Positions 45,950 to 55,858 of a stretch of DNA of 64,000 nt are shown in pieces. The position numbers and the translations under genes were made by a program. Under the pieces are notes generated by a model. That model worked only from the letters and a program-made list of their open reading frames with translations. It did not search any database and was not told the DNA's origin. Source of the stretch: Herbaspirillum autotrophicum (GTDB taxonomy: Bacteria > Pseudomonadota > Gammaproteobacteria > Burkholderiales > Burkholderiaceae_D); NCBI RefSeq assembly GCF_001189915.1, contig NZ_LFLS01000008.1, positions 124,001 to 188,000 on the forward strand, read 5' to 3'. The stretch's first letter is position 1. Every line of letters starts with the position of its first letter.

Positions 45950-47512
45950 GTGACAGCGTCGACCACCGCCTCCGGTATGGCCGCCGATTCCCGCTGGATG
46001 TTGCTGGCGGCGGTATTGGTCGGCGCCTGCAATGTCGCCGCCTTCGCCCCGTTCGATCTGTGGCCGTTGCAAATACTGACGCTGGCCTGGCTGTTTCGCC
46101 AAAGCATGCGCACCGCCACCCTGCGCCGGGCAATGCTGGTCGGCTGGCTGTACGGCTTCGGCTGGGCGGCTGCCGGCATTCACTGGTTGTACATCAGCAT
46201 GCACACCTATGGCGGCATGCCGGCCTGGATGGCAGCACTGGCAGTAGCCTTGCTGGCGGCTTATCTGGGACTGTATGCGGCACTGACCACCGGCCTGGCC
46301 GCCTGGTTGCGCCGCCGCTGGGCTGCTTCCGATACCACTTTGCTGCTGTTGATTCTGCCGTCTTTGTGGGCGCTTTCGGAATGGATTCGCGGCTGGCTGT
46401 TTACCGGATTTCCGTGGCTCACTTCAGGCTATGCACACAGCATCGGTGCACTTGCAGGATTTGCACCGGTGACTGGTGTCTACGGGCTGGGCTGGATCGC
46501 CGCCCTGATCGCTGGCGCGCTGGTCTTGCTGCTGCGTCCGGCCAGCAGTAAAAAACTCGCAGCGCTGGTGGTGGTTGGCTTGCTGGCCGGTGGTTGGGCG
46601 CTCAAGAGCGTGCAATGGACCAGCCCCAACGGCAAACCCATTTCGGTACGCCTGTTGCAAGGCAATATTGCGCAGGAAATGAAATTTTCCAACGAAGCGC
46701 TGCTGTCTTCGCTGATGATGTACAACGACATGATCAGCGCCACCCCGGCCGATCTGATCGCCACCCCGGAAACCGCAGTACCGTTGCTGCCGCAGCAATT
46801 GCCACCCGATTATCTGGAACGGCTGGCGCGTTTTTCCGCTACCTCGGGCAGCCATCTGATACTGGGCATTCCGCTGTCGGATGGCCCCGGCCAATACACC
46901 AACAGCGCGGTTGGTTTTTCCAAAGAACTCAACGGCAAGGCATATCGTTACGACAAGCACCATCTGGTGCCGTTTGGTGAATTCGTGCCACCCGGTTTTC
47001 GCTGGTTCGTCGATATGATGCATATCCCGCTCGGCGACATGACGCGTGGCGCGCCATTGCAGGCCGCATTCGCAGTCAAGGATCAATGGGTATTGCCGAA
47101 TATCTGCTACGAAGACTTGTTCGGTGAAGAAATCGCGGCCCAGTTGGCCGGTGCCCATTTTGCCGGCTTGCCGCCAGCCAGCATGCTGCTGAACCTGTCC
47201 AATATCGCTTGGTTCGGCAATTCCATCGCCTTGCCACAACATTTGCAGATTTCCCAGATGCGGGCACTGGAAACCGGCCGCCCGATGTTGCGCTCCACCA
47301 ATACCGGCGCCACCGCCGTGATCACTCCCGATGGCGTCGTCAGCGAGCGCCTGCTGCCGTTCACCCGCAATACACTGGCCGCCACCGTGCAGGGTTATCA
47401 AGGCTTGACGCCGTATATCCTGCTCGGCAATAAACTGATGCTGGCCCTGACGCTGATAATGCTGGCTTTTGCCTGGCGCAGACAGCGCCAATCGCGCTCG
47501 TCGGCGCATTGA
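45950..47512 (+). CDS. lnt: apolipoprotein N-acyltransferase Lnt
   Basis: A 520-aa inner-membrane enzyme that adds the third acyl chain to lipoproteins. About eight membrane helices in the first 200 residues and one at the end flank a periplasmic nitrilase-type domain with Glu (IATPETAVPLLP), Lys (DKHHLVPFGEFVPP) and Cys (PNICYEDLFGEE). The GTG at 45950 is 8 bp after corC; an ATG at 45977 is an alternative that also keeps TM1. The corC-lnt pairing is conserved. Confidence 0.97.
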   Translation: MTASTTASGMAADSRWMLLAAVLVGACNVAAFAPFDLWPLQILTLAWLFRQSMRTATLRRAMLVGWLYGFGWAAAGIHWLYISMHTYGGMPAWMAALAVALLAAYLGLYAALTTGLAAWLRRRWAASDTTLLLLILPSLWALSEWIRGWLFTGFPWLTSGYAHSIGALAGFAPVTGVYGLGWIAALIAGALVLLLRPASSKKLAALVVVGLLAGGWALKSVQWTSPNGKPISVRLLQGNIAQEMKFSNEALLSSLMMYNDMISATPADLIATPETAVPLLPQQLPPDYLERLARFSATSGSHLILGIPLSDGPGQYTNSAVGFSKELNGKAYRYDKHHLVPFGEFVPPGFRWFVDMMHIPLGDMTRGAPLQAAFAVKDQWVLPNICYEDLFGEEIAAQLAGAHFAGLPPASMLLNLSNIAWFGNSIALPQHLQISQMRALETGRPMLRSTNTGATAVITPDGVVSERLLPFTRNTLAATVQGYQGLTPYILLGNKLMLALTLIMLAFAWRRQRQSRSSAH

Positions 47513-47592
47513 GCAGCATAAGGGCGGCAAAAACCGGCTAAAATCCCATGTTTTAGCAATTCCTTACCAGCCTCGCCCGGTAACCATAAAAA

Positions 47593-48504
47593 ATGCTGAC
47601 ATTTCAACAGATCATTCTCAAGCTGCAAGACTATTGGGATGCGCAAGCCTGCGCATTGCTCCAGCCCTACGACATGGAAGTCGGCGCCGGTACGTCGCAT
47701 ACCGCCACTTTTCTGCGCGCCATCGGCCCCGAGCCTTGGCGCGCTGCGTATGTGCAGCCATCGCGTCGTCCCAAGGATGGCCGTTACGGAGAAAATCCCA
47801 ACCGCATGCAGCACTACTACCAGTTTCAGGTCGTCCTCAAGCCGGCACCGGAAAACATTCTGGATCTGTACCTGGGTTCGCTCGAAGCACTGGGACTGGA
47901 TCTGAAGCAGAATGACGTGCGTTTCGTCGAAGACGACTGGGAAAATCCGACACTGGGTGCCTGGGGTCTGGGTTGGGAAGTCTGGCTCAACGGTATGGAA
48001 GTGACCCAGTTCACTTACTTCCAGCAAGTCGGCGGTCTCGATTGCAAACCGGTGCTCGGCGAAATCACTTATGGTATCGAGCGCCTCGCCATGTATTTGC
48101 AGGGCGTGGAAAATGTCTACGATCTGGTCTGGACCGAGTGGACTGAAAACGGCGTCAAGAAGAGTCTGAGCTATGGCGACGTATTCCACCAGAATGAGGT
48201 CGAACAATCGACCTTCAACTTCGAATATTCGAATACCGAGTTCCTGTTCTCGCTGTTCAGCAACTATGAGTCCGAAGCCAAGCGCCTGCTGGAAGTGCCG
48301 CTGGCGCTGCCGGCCTATGAAATGATTCTGAAGGCGGCGCATACCTTCAATCTGCTGGATGCACGCGGCGCCATCTCGGTGACCGAACGCGCAGCGTATA
48401 TCGGCCGCATCCGCAATCTGTCGCGCGCCGTGGCGCAAGCCTATTACGAATCGCGCGAACGACTCGGCTTCCCGATGCTCGGCAGCGCATTGAAAGCGGC
48501 CTGA
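47593..48504 (+). CDS. glyQ: glycyl-tRNA synthetase alpha subunit
   Basis: A 303-aa catalytic subunit of the alpha2beta2 bacterial enzyme that charges tRNA-Gly. Near-invariant stretches are visible: [41 protein letters not shown] split over the N-terminus, [16 protein letters not shown], and [10 protein letters not shown]. Length matches the family. It is followed by glyS after 70 bp. Confidence 0.98.
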   Translation: MLTFQQIILKLQDYWDAQACALLQPYDMEVGAGTSHTATFLRAIGPEPWRAAYVQPSRRPKDGRYGENPNRMQHYYQFQVVLKPAPENILDLYLGSLEALGLDLKQNDVRFVEDDWENPTLGAWGLGWEVWLNGMEVTQFTYFQQVGGLDCKPVLGEITYGIERLAMYLQGVENVYDLVWTEWTENGVKKSLSYGDVFHQNEVEQSTFNFEYSNTEFLFSLFSNYESEAKRLLEVPLALPAYEMILKAAHTFNLLDARGAISVTERAAYIGRIRNLSRAVAQAYYESRERLGFPMLGSALKAA

Positions 48505-48574
48505 GCAGGCGTGCCGCTCTATTGAATGGTTCACGCAACGGCGCGCCGCGCCTTGCGTCAGACAAGCAAGATAA

Positions 48575-50692
48575 ATGAATATGACTCAAACACTCTTAGT
48601 AGAACTGCTGACCGAAGAATTGCCGCCGAAGGTATTGGCCAAGCTGGGCGATGCATTTGCCGCCGGCATTTTCAACGGTCTGAAAGCGCGCGACTTCCTC
48701 GAAGCGGATGCGGTTGCCACCGCCTACGCCACACCGCGCCGGCTGGCCGTTGCCATCAGCAAGGTACGCGCTACTTCGCTCGACAAATCGATCCGCGAAA
48801 AAGTATTGCCGGTCAGTGTCGCCCTCGATGCCGAAAGTCGTCCGAGCGCACCGCTGGTCAAGAAACTGGCCGCACTGGCTGCGCAAACCGGCGTTACCGT
48901 GATCACGCCGGATCAACTGGAACGGGCGCAGGATGGCAAGGCCGAGAGCTTTTTCTATTCCTACACCGCCAAGGGCAGTGCGCTGGAAAAAGGTTTGCAA
49001 ACGGCACTCGAAGAGAGCATCGCCAAGCTGCCGATTCCAAAACTGATGAGTTACCAGCGTCAGCATGGTCGCGCTGCCGGTGAAACGGTGCACTTCGTAC
49101 GACCGGCACACAAACTGATCGCGCTGTACGGCAACAATGTGGTCCCGCTCAATATCCTCGGACTGGACGCCGGCAACGTCACGCTCGGCCACCGCTTCCT
49201 GTCTTCCGGCTCGATCAGCGTGGCAGCGGCTGAAGCCTACGTCGATACGCTGGCCAATCAGGGCAAGGTGATCGCCAGCTTCACTGGCCGCAAGGAAAAA
49301 ATCCGTGCCGATCTGCTGGCCAGGGCCGGCGCCAATCTGGTGTTGATGCCGGAAGCGTTGCTCGACGAAGTCACGGCGCTGGTCGAATGGCCAGTAGTCT
49401 ACGAATGCAAGTTTGAAGACGAATTCCTGAGCGTGCCCCAGGAATGCCTGATTCTGACCATGCAAACCAATCAGAAATATTTTGCGCTGACCGATGCCAA
49501 CGGCAAACTGCGTTCGCGCTTCCTGATCGTTTCCAATCTGGAAACCGCCACGCCGCAACATATCATTCAGGGCAACGAACGCGTGGTGCGGCCGCGCTTG
49601 TCGGACGCCAAGTTCTTCTTCGAGCAAGACAAGAAAAAGACCCTCGCCGAACGCGTCCCGCTGCTGGCCAATGTGGTGTACCACAACAAGCTCGGCAACC
49701 AGTTGCAACGTACCGAACGGGTCAAGACGCTGGCGGCGGCAATTGCCGGCATGCTCGGCGGCGATGTGGTGTTGGCCGAACGCGGCGCCTTGCTGGCCAA
49801 GACCGACTTGCTGACCGACATGGTAGGCGAATTCCCTGAGTTGCAAGGCATCATGGGCACCTACTATGCGCGCCATGACGGCGAAGCCGACGAAGTGGCG
49901 CTGGCCGCCTCCGAACATTATCAGCCGCGCTTTGCCGGCGATGCCTTGCCGGCATCTGCCACCGGCACCGCGGTCGCTCTGGCCGACAAACTCGAAACAC
50001 TGGTGGGCATCTGGGGCATCGGTTTGCAACCGACCGGCGACAAGGATCCGTTTGCATTGCGTCGTCACGCGCTGGGTATCTTGCGCATGCTGATCGAAAA
50101 GCGCCTGCCGCTGTCGATCTCGGCCTTGCTCAAGGCGACGGCCGATCTGTTTGCCGGCAATCCCGAGTTCAAGGATCCGTCCCGGGATGTCACGGCCTTC
50201 CTGCACGACCGTCTGCGCGGTCAGTTGCGGGAACGCGGCTACGCCCAGAATGAAATCGAAGCGGTCGTGGCACAGCAACCAGACACGCTGGACAACATTA
50301 CCGAACGACTCGATGCGGTACAGGCGTTTGCTGCGTTGCCGGAAGCCGAAGCACTGGCGGCCGCCAACAAGCGCATCACCAATATCCTGAAGAAAATCGA
50401 AGGCGGTGTGAGTGGCACGGTACAGAACGGTTTGTTGCGCGAAGCTGCGGAACAAGGTTTGTACTCGGCCATGCTGTTGCTGAAGCCGCAAGTCGATGCC
50501 GCCTATGCCGCCGGCGATTTCAGCAGCGCACTCAAGGCACTGGCGCAGTTGCGTCAGAATGTCGATGCCTTCTTCACCGACGTGATGGTCAATGCCGAAG
50601 ATGAACAACTGCGCAACAACCGCCAGGCCTTGCTGGCCGAGTTGCATCAGATGCTCAATCGGGTGGCCGACATTTCCAAGCTGGCGGCGTAG
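48575..50692 (+). CDS. glyS: glycyl-tRNA synthetase beta subunit
   Basis: A 705-aa tRNA-binding subunit partnering GlyQ. The N-terminus [15 protein letters not shown] and the [23 protein letters not shown] and [18 protein letters not shown]-like segments are characteristic, with an HD-like domain in the middle (YYARHDGE) and an anticodon-binding-like C-terminus. Length is normal. A long reverse-strand open frame covers the gene but is an artefact of its codon bias. Confidence 0.98.
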   Translation: MNMTQTLLVELLTEELPPKVLAKLGDAFAAGIFNGLKARDFLEADAVATAYATPRRLAVAISKVRATSLDKSIREKVLPVSVALDAESRPSAPLVKKLAALAAQTGVTVITPDQLERAQDGKAESFFYSYTAKGSALEKGLQTALEESIAKLPIPKLMSYQRQHGRAAGETVHFVRPAHKLIALYGNNVVPLNILGLDAGNVTLGHRFLSSGSISVAAAEAYVDTLANQGKVIASFTGRKEKIRADLLARAGANLVLMPEALLDEVTALVEWPVVYECKFEDEFLSVPQECLILTMQTNQKYFALTDANGKLRSRFLIVSNLETATPQHIIQGNERVVRPRLSDAKFFFEQDKKKTLAERVPLLANVVYHNKLGNQLQRTERVKTLAAAIAGMLGGDVVLAERGALLAKTDLLTDMVGEFPELQGIMGTYYARHDGEADEVALAASEHYQPRFAGDALPASATGTAVALADKLETLVGIWGIGLQPTGDKDPFALRRHALGILRMLIEKRLPLSISALLKATADLFAGNPEFKDPSRDVTAFLHDRLRGQLRERGYAQNEIEAVVAQQPDTLDNITERLDAVQAFAALPEAEALAAANKRITNILKKIEGGVSGTVQNGLLREAAEQGLYSAMLLLKPQVDAAYAAGDFSSALKALAQLRQNVDAFFTDVMVNAEDEQLRNNRQALLAELHQMLNRVADISKLAA

Positions 50693-50722
50693 TTTTCAAT
50701 GAGAACTGCTACAGGTGACGCA

Positions 50723-51280
50723 ATGAAACTGATTATTCTGGACCGTGACGGCGTGATTAATCATGATTCGGATGCTTATATAAAATCGCCCGACGAGTGG
50801 ATCCCGATCAAAGGTTCACTCGAAGCGATCGCCCGCCTCAATCAGGCTGGCTATCGGGTGGTGGTGGCCACCAATCAGTCCGGTGTCGCCCGTGGTCTGT
50901 TCGATATGAAGACGCTCAATGCGATTCACCAGAAAATGCATAGTGCGGCACAACAAGTCGGCGCCGATATTGACGCCATCTTCTTTTGTCCGCACTCGGC
51001 TGACGATAGCTGCGATTGCCGCAAACCAAAGCCGGGCATGTTCAACGATATTGCCAAACGTTTCGGCATCAGCCTGCGCGGTGGCGTGGTAACCGTCGGC
51101 GACTCGCTGCGTGACTTGCAGGCCGGCTTTGTCGCTGGCTGCGCGCCGTATCTGGTGCTGACCGGCAAAGGCGAAAAAACCCAGGAAAAAGGTGGCTTGC
51201 CGCCGGGTACGCTGGTATTCCCGGATCTTGCCAGTGCCGTTGATTTTCTGCTCAAATCCCCGCTTGAAATGTCGGTATGA
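50723..51280 (+). CDS. gmhB: D,D-heptose 1,7-bisphosphate phosphatase GmhB
   Basis: A 185-aa HAD phosphatase that removes the 7-phosphate in ADP-heptose synthesis for the LPS core. Nucleophile motif LDRDGVIN, second motif ATNQSGVARG, a zinc site CPHSADDSCDCRKPKPG and the last motif VGDSLRDLQAG are present. The ATG at 50723 is preferred; an ATG at 50699 would add eight unusual residues. It follows glyS closely. Confidence 0.96.
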   Translation: MKLIILDRDGVINHDSDAYIKSPDEWIPIKGSLEAIARLNQAGYRVVVATNQSGVARGLFDMKTLNAIHQKMHSAAQQVGADIDAIFFCPHSADDSCDCRKPKPGMFNDIAKRFGISLRGGVVTVGDSLRDLQAGFVAGCAPYLVLTGKGEKTQEKGGLPPGTLVFPDLASAVDFLLKSPLEMSV

Positions 51281-51369
51281 ATGCCGCTGTGCCATTGGCT
51301 TTATTCTGAGCCCGTCGCACCACACCGTGTCAAGCGACCGTAACCCATCCTGATATTGGGAGATTGATT

Positions 51370-52122
51370 TTGCGTATTACCTTATTTTTGCGGTCCCTGG
51401 TGTTTACCCTGTTGATGACGGTAGCCACCGTAGTGTGGTCGATAGCCTGTGTATTTTTCGCGCCGTTTCCCTACGCCACCCGTTACTACCTGACATCGCG
51501 CTGGAATGTATTCGTGATCTGGACCGCCAAAGTCATCTGCGGCGTCCGCTATGAAGTGCGCGGCATGGAGAATCTGCCCGATGCGCCGGCAATCTTGCTG
51601 TCCAAGCATCAGTCGGCATGGGAAACCATTTTTTACCTGACCATCATGCCGCGCCCGCTGGTGTTCGTGTTCAAGAAAGAACTGACCTGGATCCCGTTTT
51701 TCGGCTGGGGTATCGCGCTGCTGCGCATGATTCCGATTGACCGCGACCGAGGCCGCGATGCCTTTGCCCAGGTCGTGGTGCAAGGCCGCAAACGTCTGGC
51801 CGATGGCCAATGGGTCATCATGTTCCCGGAAGGCACGCGTATCGCCGTGGGTCAAAAGGGCAAGTACAAACTGGGCGGTTCGCGCCTGGCAGTCGAAACC
51901 GACACCGTGGTGGTGCCGATTGCGGTCAATGCCGGCGAATGCTGGCCGAAAAAATCATTCATCAAGACTCCGGGTATTATTACGGTATCCATCGGCCAGC
52001 CTATCGTCCCAACCGGCCTGACGCCAGCCGAACTGAACCAGAAAGTGGAAAATTGGATAGAATCCGAAATGCGCGTCATTTCGCCCGCCATTTATTCCGC
52101 TTCGTCCCGGCAACCTGACTGA
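51370..52122 (+). CDS. plsC: 1-acyl-sn-glycerol-3-phosphate acyltransferase PlsC
   Basis: A 250-aa inner-membrane acyltransferase making phosphatidate from lysophosphatidate. An N-terminal hydrophobic helix is followed by the HX4D-type motif SKHQSAWET (Glu in place of Asp, as in PlsC variants), the LTWIPFFGWG segment and the FPEGTR glycerol-phosphate motif. The TTG at 51370 has GGGAGA at 6 bp; a TTG at 51364 is too close to that site. It lies in the lnt-glyQ-glyS-gmhB-plsC-ygjP chain. Confidence 0.95.
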   Translation: MRITLFLRSLVFTLLMTVATVVWSIACVFFAPFPYATRYYLTSRWNVFVIWTAKVICGVRYEVRGMENLPDAPAILLSKHQSAWETIFYLTIMPRPLVFVFKKELTWIPFFGWGIALLRMIPIDRDRGRDAFAQVVVQGRKRLADGQWVIMFPEGTRIAVGQKGKYKLGGSRLAVETDTVVVPIAVNAGECWPKKSFIKTPGIITVSIGQPIVPTGLTPAELNQKVENWIESEMRVISPAIYSASSRQPD

Positions 52123-52129
52123 AACCACA

Positions 52130-53002
52130 TTGAGACTGCTCCGCCACACTCAGCCCGATCCCAACCAGCTTGCACTGCAGCTGGATTTTTTTGCGCCGGC
52201 CGGTCTGGCACCGACCACCGAACCCAAGCTCCGGGCGAGTCCGGATCCGGTCACGGCGGCCCCTTCCCGTCCGCCTGACGGCAAACGCCGCATTCAGTTG
52301 GGCGAGCATGCGCTGGACTACGCATTGCTGCGCTCCAAGCGGCGCTCGATCGGATTCCTGATCAGTGATGATGGTTTGCGCATTACTGCGCCCAAGTGGG
52401 TGACCATTGGTGAAATCGAAAATGCGATCCGCGAAAAGCAGCGCTGGATTTTCACCAAACTCAATGAGCGCCATGAACGTTCGGCACGTCGTCTGCAACC
52501 GCAGATGCAATGGTGCGACGGCGCGACCCTGCCCTACCTCGGCCACAACGTGACGCTGCGCATCCGCGCCGGTCAAAGCGCCGGCATTGCCTATGACGAA
52601 GCAACGCTGGAATTGATCATCAGCCTGCCCGCCGACGCCGGCGAACAGCAGTTGAAAGACCGCGTGCAAGGCTGGCTGCAAGCGCGCGCCAAGGAAATTT
52701 TTGCGGCCCGCCTGCCGATCTATGCCGCCAAACTGGGCGTGACTTACCAGTCGTTTGCACTGTCATCGGCCACCACCCAATGGGGTTCCTGTACCGCCGA
52801 TGGCCGCATTCGCCTGAACTGGCGCCTCATGCATTTTTCGCTGCCGCTGATCGACTATGTAATCGCGCACGAACTGTCGCACTTGCGCGAAATGAACCAC
52901 AGCCCGCGCTTTTGGGCCACCGTGCAATCGATTTTCCCTGAATTCGAAATGGCCAAGAAAGCACTGCGCGACAGCGCTCCGGAAACCCTGCCGATTTTCT
53001 GA
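52130..53002 (+). CDS. YgjP-like zinc metallopeptidase domain protein
   Basis: A 290-aa protein of the YgjP/SprT-like family. The zinc motif HELSHLREMNHSPRFW is complete, and SSATTQWGSCTADGRIRLNW precedes it, typical of the family. A roughly 60-residue Pro-rich N-terminal extension starts at the TTG 52130, 8 bp after plsC. The physiological substrate is not known. Its position after plsC is conserved among relatives. Confidence 0.92.
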   Translation: MRLLRHTQPDPNQLALQLDFFAPAGLAPTTEPKLRASPDPVTAAPSRPPDGKRRIQLGEHALDYALLRSKRRSIGFLISDDGLRITAPKWVTIGEIENAIREKQRWIFTKLNERHERSARRLQPQMQWCDGATLPYLGHNVTLRIRAGQSAGIAYDEATLELIISLPADAGEQQLKDRVQGWLQARAKEIFAARLPIYAAKLGVTYQSFALSSATTQWGSCTADGRIRLNWRLMHFSLPLIDYVIAHELSHLREMNHSPRFWATVQSIFPEFEMAKKALRDSAPETLPIF

Positions 53003-53114
53003 GTGGTTTCCCGAGCCCGGGCCGGACCACCGCAAACACACTGCAGTACACCAGATAACACCCTCTCAACCAGGCAACAGCTTGAATCACCCTACCCACT
53101 TCTGAGGAATCCCC

Positions 53115-53504
53115 ATGCGAATTCTGCACACCATGCTGCGCGTCGGCGACATGCAAAAATCAATCGACTTTTATACCACCCAACTGGGAATGACCCTGCT
53201 GCGCACGGTCGACCGGCCGGAACAGCAATACACGCTGGCCTATCTCGGCTATGGAAAAAATCCCGAGCATGCTGAACTGGAATTGACTTACAACTACGGC
53301 GTGGAAAAGTATGAGATGGGCAATGCCTACGGTCATCTTGCCGTCGAAGTGGCCAATGCTTACGACACCTGCGCCGCCGTCAAAGCCAAAGGTGGCACCG
53401 TGACCCGCGAAGCGGGTCCGGTAAAAGGCGGCAACACCGTGATCGCCTTCGTGCAGGATCCGGATGGTTACAAAATCGAACTGATCGAACACGGCGTCGA
53501 GTAA
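53115..53504 (+). CDS. gloA: lactoylglutathione lyase (glyoxalase I)
   Basis: A 129-aa VOC-fold enzyme isomerising the methylglyoxal-glutathione adduct. Metal ligands are recognisable: His5 (RILHTMLRV), Glu56 ([10 protein letters not shown]), His74 (YGHLAVEV) and Glu122 (YKIELIEH). The short, Ni-type bacterial form is expected from the length. The ATG at 53115 follows GAGGAA. Confidence 0.97.
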   Translation: MRILHTMLRVGDMQKSIDFYTTQLGMTLLRTVDRPEQQYTLAYLGYGKNPEHAELELTYNYGVEKYEMGNAYGHLAVEVANAYDTCAAVKAKGGTVTREAGPVKGGNTVIAFVQDPDGYKIELIEHGVE

Positions 53505-53554
53505 TTACTCAGCCGACGTCTTGTCTGACGCCGGCTTTTACACCACGCGGTCCG

Positions 53555-53591
53555 GCGGGGCTGATGCCATGACATCCGGCATCAGCCCCGC
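53555..53591. terminator. 14-bp hairpin between gloA and the convergent chemoreceptor gene
   Basis: GCGGGGCTGATGCC (53555-53568) pairs perfectly with GGCATCAGCCCCGC (53578-53591) around a 9-nt loop, in the gap between converging genes. Neither side has a T-run. It probably ends or stabilises transcripts from both sides, but the terminator label is an inference. Confidence 0.5.
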
Positions 53592-53597
53592 TTGCGT

Positions 53598-55298
53598 TCA
53601 GAACTGTTCCCAGTCGTCATCCTTGCCGGCACTCGCCACAGTTGCGGCCGGTGCGGCAATGCTCCTTGCCTCGCGCGACTTGAGCGCCGGCCGTTTCGGT
53701 GTGATATCGACACTGGAACGCACAGCGGCCTGCGGTACATGCGCCACCTGATTTTGGTCGATCTTGAATACACTGACGATCTGCAACAAACCGGCGGCCT
53801 GATCCTGCAACGATTGCGCAGCGGCGGCAGCTTCCTCTACCAGCGCTGCATTCTGTTGCGTGACCGTATCCATTTGCGTCACCGCCTGATTGACTTGCTC
53901 AATGCCTTCGCTTTGTTCGCGGCTGGCCTCCGTGATTTCACCGACGATATCGGTGACGCGCTTGACGCTGTTGACCACTTCCTGCATGGTTGAACCAGCC
54001 TGCGACACCAGACGGCTGCCGGAATCCACTTTCTCGACCGAATCATCGATCAGCGTTTTGATTTCCTTGGCGGCTGCCGCACTGCGTTGGGCCAGGCTGC
54101 GCACTTCCGATGCCACCACCGCAAAGCCACGTCCCTGTTCGCCGGCGCGTGCTGCCTCGACCGCCGCATTCAAGGCCAGAATATTGGTCTGGAATGCGAT
54201 GCCATCGATCACGCTGATGATATCGACAATTTTCTTCGAGGAAGCATTGATGGCATCCATGGTATCGACCACTTTGCCCACCACGTTGCCGCCCTGCACT
54301 GCCACCGCCGAAGCCGACTCTGCCAGTTGATTGGCTTGCCGCGCATTGTCGGCATTCTGGCGTACAGTCGATGTCAGTTCTTCCATCGACGATGCAGTTT
54401 CTTCCAGCGAACTGGCTTGCTGTTCGGTACGCGAAGACAAATCCAGATTGCCGGTCGCGATCTGACTTGATGCCGTGGCGATGGTATCAGTGCCACGTCG
54501 TACCTGACCGACGATGTTGAGCAGATTGTCATTCATGGCTTTGAGCGCACGCATCAGTTGCCCGGTTTCATCTTTGCCGCCGGATTCGATTTGCGATGTC
54601 AGATCGCCGGACGCCACTGTCTCCGCCAGCCGCACCGCGTGGTTGATCGGCGTGGTGATGCTGCGCGTCACCAGCAACGCAATGACACCTGCCAGAACGA
54701 TGGCAATCGCACTCAGCGCCACCATCAGATTGCGCGCCAACAGATATTCACGCGTCACTTCCTCGCCGGCATCGTGCATCAGCTGATTCTGATGCTGGAT
54801 CAGATCATCGACCACCTTCATATAGGTTTGCTGTATCGGCCGTACCGTTTGCAACAGGAAAATGGTGGCACCGGTTTTGTCGTTGTCTTGCACCAGCCGG
54901 ATGACTTCCGTGAGCGAGTCGTTGTAACGGGTACGCGAATCCATGATGTTTTTCATCAGCGCACGTCCGATGTCGCCATCAATCACACTGTCCAGCTTGG
55001 TCAGTACATCGCCATTTGACTTGCTAGTCTGCGCAATGAGGTCGATTTCTTTCTGGATTTGCTCCGGCGCACTCATCAAGAGTGTGTTGCGGGAGGAGCG
55101 GGCAATCAGATTCAGGTTGTCGATGATTTTATTGGCCAGCACCGTTTTCGGATATTTGTCATTGACGACATCCTGCATCTGTTTGTTCAGGTCTGCCAAG
55201 CGGGCAGTCCCCAGCGTGGCGATTGCCACCAACAACAACAACAAAAAGCCGAACCCGATTCCCAATCGGACGCCAATTTTCAAATTTGTAATGCGCAT
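53598..55298 (-). CDS. methyl-accepting chemotaxis protein with CheR/CheB tether
   Basis: A 566-aa chemoreceptor. TM1 (about 10-30) follows MRITNLKIGVRLGIGFG. A four-helix-bundle sensor lies in the periplasm, TM2 is at about 190-212 (MVALSAIAIVLAGVIALLV), then HAMP and the signalling coiled coil with the tip [20 protein letters not shown]. The tail ends DDDWEQF, close to the NWETF-type pentapeptide that recruits CheR/CheB; the window's other receptor lacks it. The ATG at 55298 follows AAGGGGA. It is inserted, with the XRE gene, between gloA and rsmA, which are adjacent in related genomes. Confidence 0.94.
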   Translation of the reverse strand: MRITNLKIGVRLGIGFGFLLLLLVAIATLGTARLADLNKQMQDVVNDKYPKTVLANKIIDNLNLIARSSRNTLLMSAPEQIQKEIDLIAQTSKSNGDVLTKLDSVIDGDIGRALMKNIMDSRTRYNDSLTEVIRLVQDNDKTGATIFLLQTVRPIQQTYMKVVDDLIQHQNQLMHDAGEEVTREYLLARNLMVALSAIAIVLAGVIALLVTRSITTPINHAVRLAETVASGDLTSQIESGGKDETGQLMRALKAMNDNLLNIVGQVRRGTDTIATASSQIATGNLDLSSRTEQQASSLEETASSMEELTSTVRQNADNARQANQLAESASAVAVQGGNVVGKVVDTMDAINASSKKIVDIISVIDGIAFQTNILALNAAVEAARAGEQGRGFAVVASEVRSLAQRSAAAAKEIKTLIDDSVEKVDSGSRLVSQAGSTMQEVVNSVKRVTDIVGEITEASREQSEGIEQVNQAVTQMDTVTQQNAALVEEAAAAAQSLQDQAAGLLQIVSVFKIDQNQVAHVPQAAVRSSVDITPKRPALKSREARSIAAPAATVASAGKDDDWEQF

Positions 55299-55336
55299 TC
55301 TGTTCCCCTTGTTAACAACGGCACTTGTGGTGCCAA

Positions 55337-55358
55337 TGCATATCGACACCGATATGCA
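55337..55358. repeat. perfect inverted repeat upstream of the chemoreceptor gene
   Basis: TGCATATCG-ACAC-CGATATGCA, perfect 9-bp arms with a 4-bp spacer, lies 38 bp before the chemoreceptor start. It could be a repressor site or a 5'-leader hairpin. Confidence 0.5.
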
Positions 55359-55777
55359 GCGTTTCAATCATGCGTTTTGTCCTGCTACGCGGTAACGTAA
55401 ATTTCCATAGAACGGCGTCGATTCCGTTCAGCGGATATGGCAACTTCATTTATTGAAAAAGTAAAAGAAACCCGGGTGCATGCATCAAGGACGCACTTCC
55501 TGCATACGGCATTTCTCATGTTTTGGAGAATTGTCGAGACCACCGTCTGAGGCTGTGCCATCAAACTATAGCCCGCTTCTTGTATACAAGCAGCAGTCTT
55601 GACAGGGGGACTTGCGCGCTGCGCATAACGGCAACGTTGCCAAATCAATACGATGGTCTAGTATGGTTAGTGGAGCCATATCAAGTTGCGACCTCCCCCG
55701 GCGTATATGCCCCGTTTCGTCAGGATTCTTGCCGGACGGGAAATATTGCTTGTGAACCTCGCTTTTATATCAATATT

Positions 55778-55837
55778 TTGCGTATTACGCAATATTAGAC
55801 CGATAAATTTGTCTTAAAAACTTTGCTCGTTACGCAA
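55778..55837. promoter_or_regulatory. two operator-like palindromes upstream of the XRE gene
   Basis: Site 1 is TTGCGTATTACGCAA (55778-55792), a perfect 7-1-7 palindrome. Site 2 is TTGCTCGTTACGCAA (55823-55837), the same right half with a degenerate left half. The right halves with flank (TTACGCAATATT) are identical. Centres are 45 bp apart, and site 2 ends 21 bp before the ATG. This is the classic layout for autorepression by a lambda-repressor-like protein. Confidence 0.65.
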
Positions 55838-55858
55838 TATTGGCGGGAGAATTGACAA

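Larger units (their letters stand above)
55299..55858. other. 560-bp intergenic region between divergent chemoreceptor and XRE genes
   Basis: No convincing gene was found. The stretch is AT-richer than neighbouring coding DNA. It holds a 9-bp-armed inverted repeat (55337-55358), a perfect 12-bp palindrome CTTGTATACAAG (55579-55590), another 12-bp palindrome GGCAACGTTGCC (55630-55641), and two operator-like sites (55778-55837). An open frame on the minus strand (55385-55648) has no ribosome site or protein-like composition. Confidence 0.45.

Noticed and set aside
48596-50647. 683-codon open frame on the minus strand opposite glyS
   Set aside because: It is an exact shadow of glyS caused by GC-rich third positions; the product is His/Gln/Arg-rich with no domain or ribosome site.
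55385-55648. 87-codon minus-strand open frame upstream of the second chemoreceptor
   Set aside because: No ribosome site, Cys/Arg-rich composition and no similarity recognised; palindromes in the region fit a regulatory role better.
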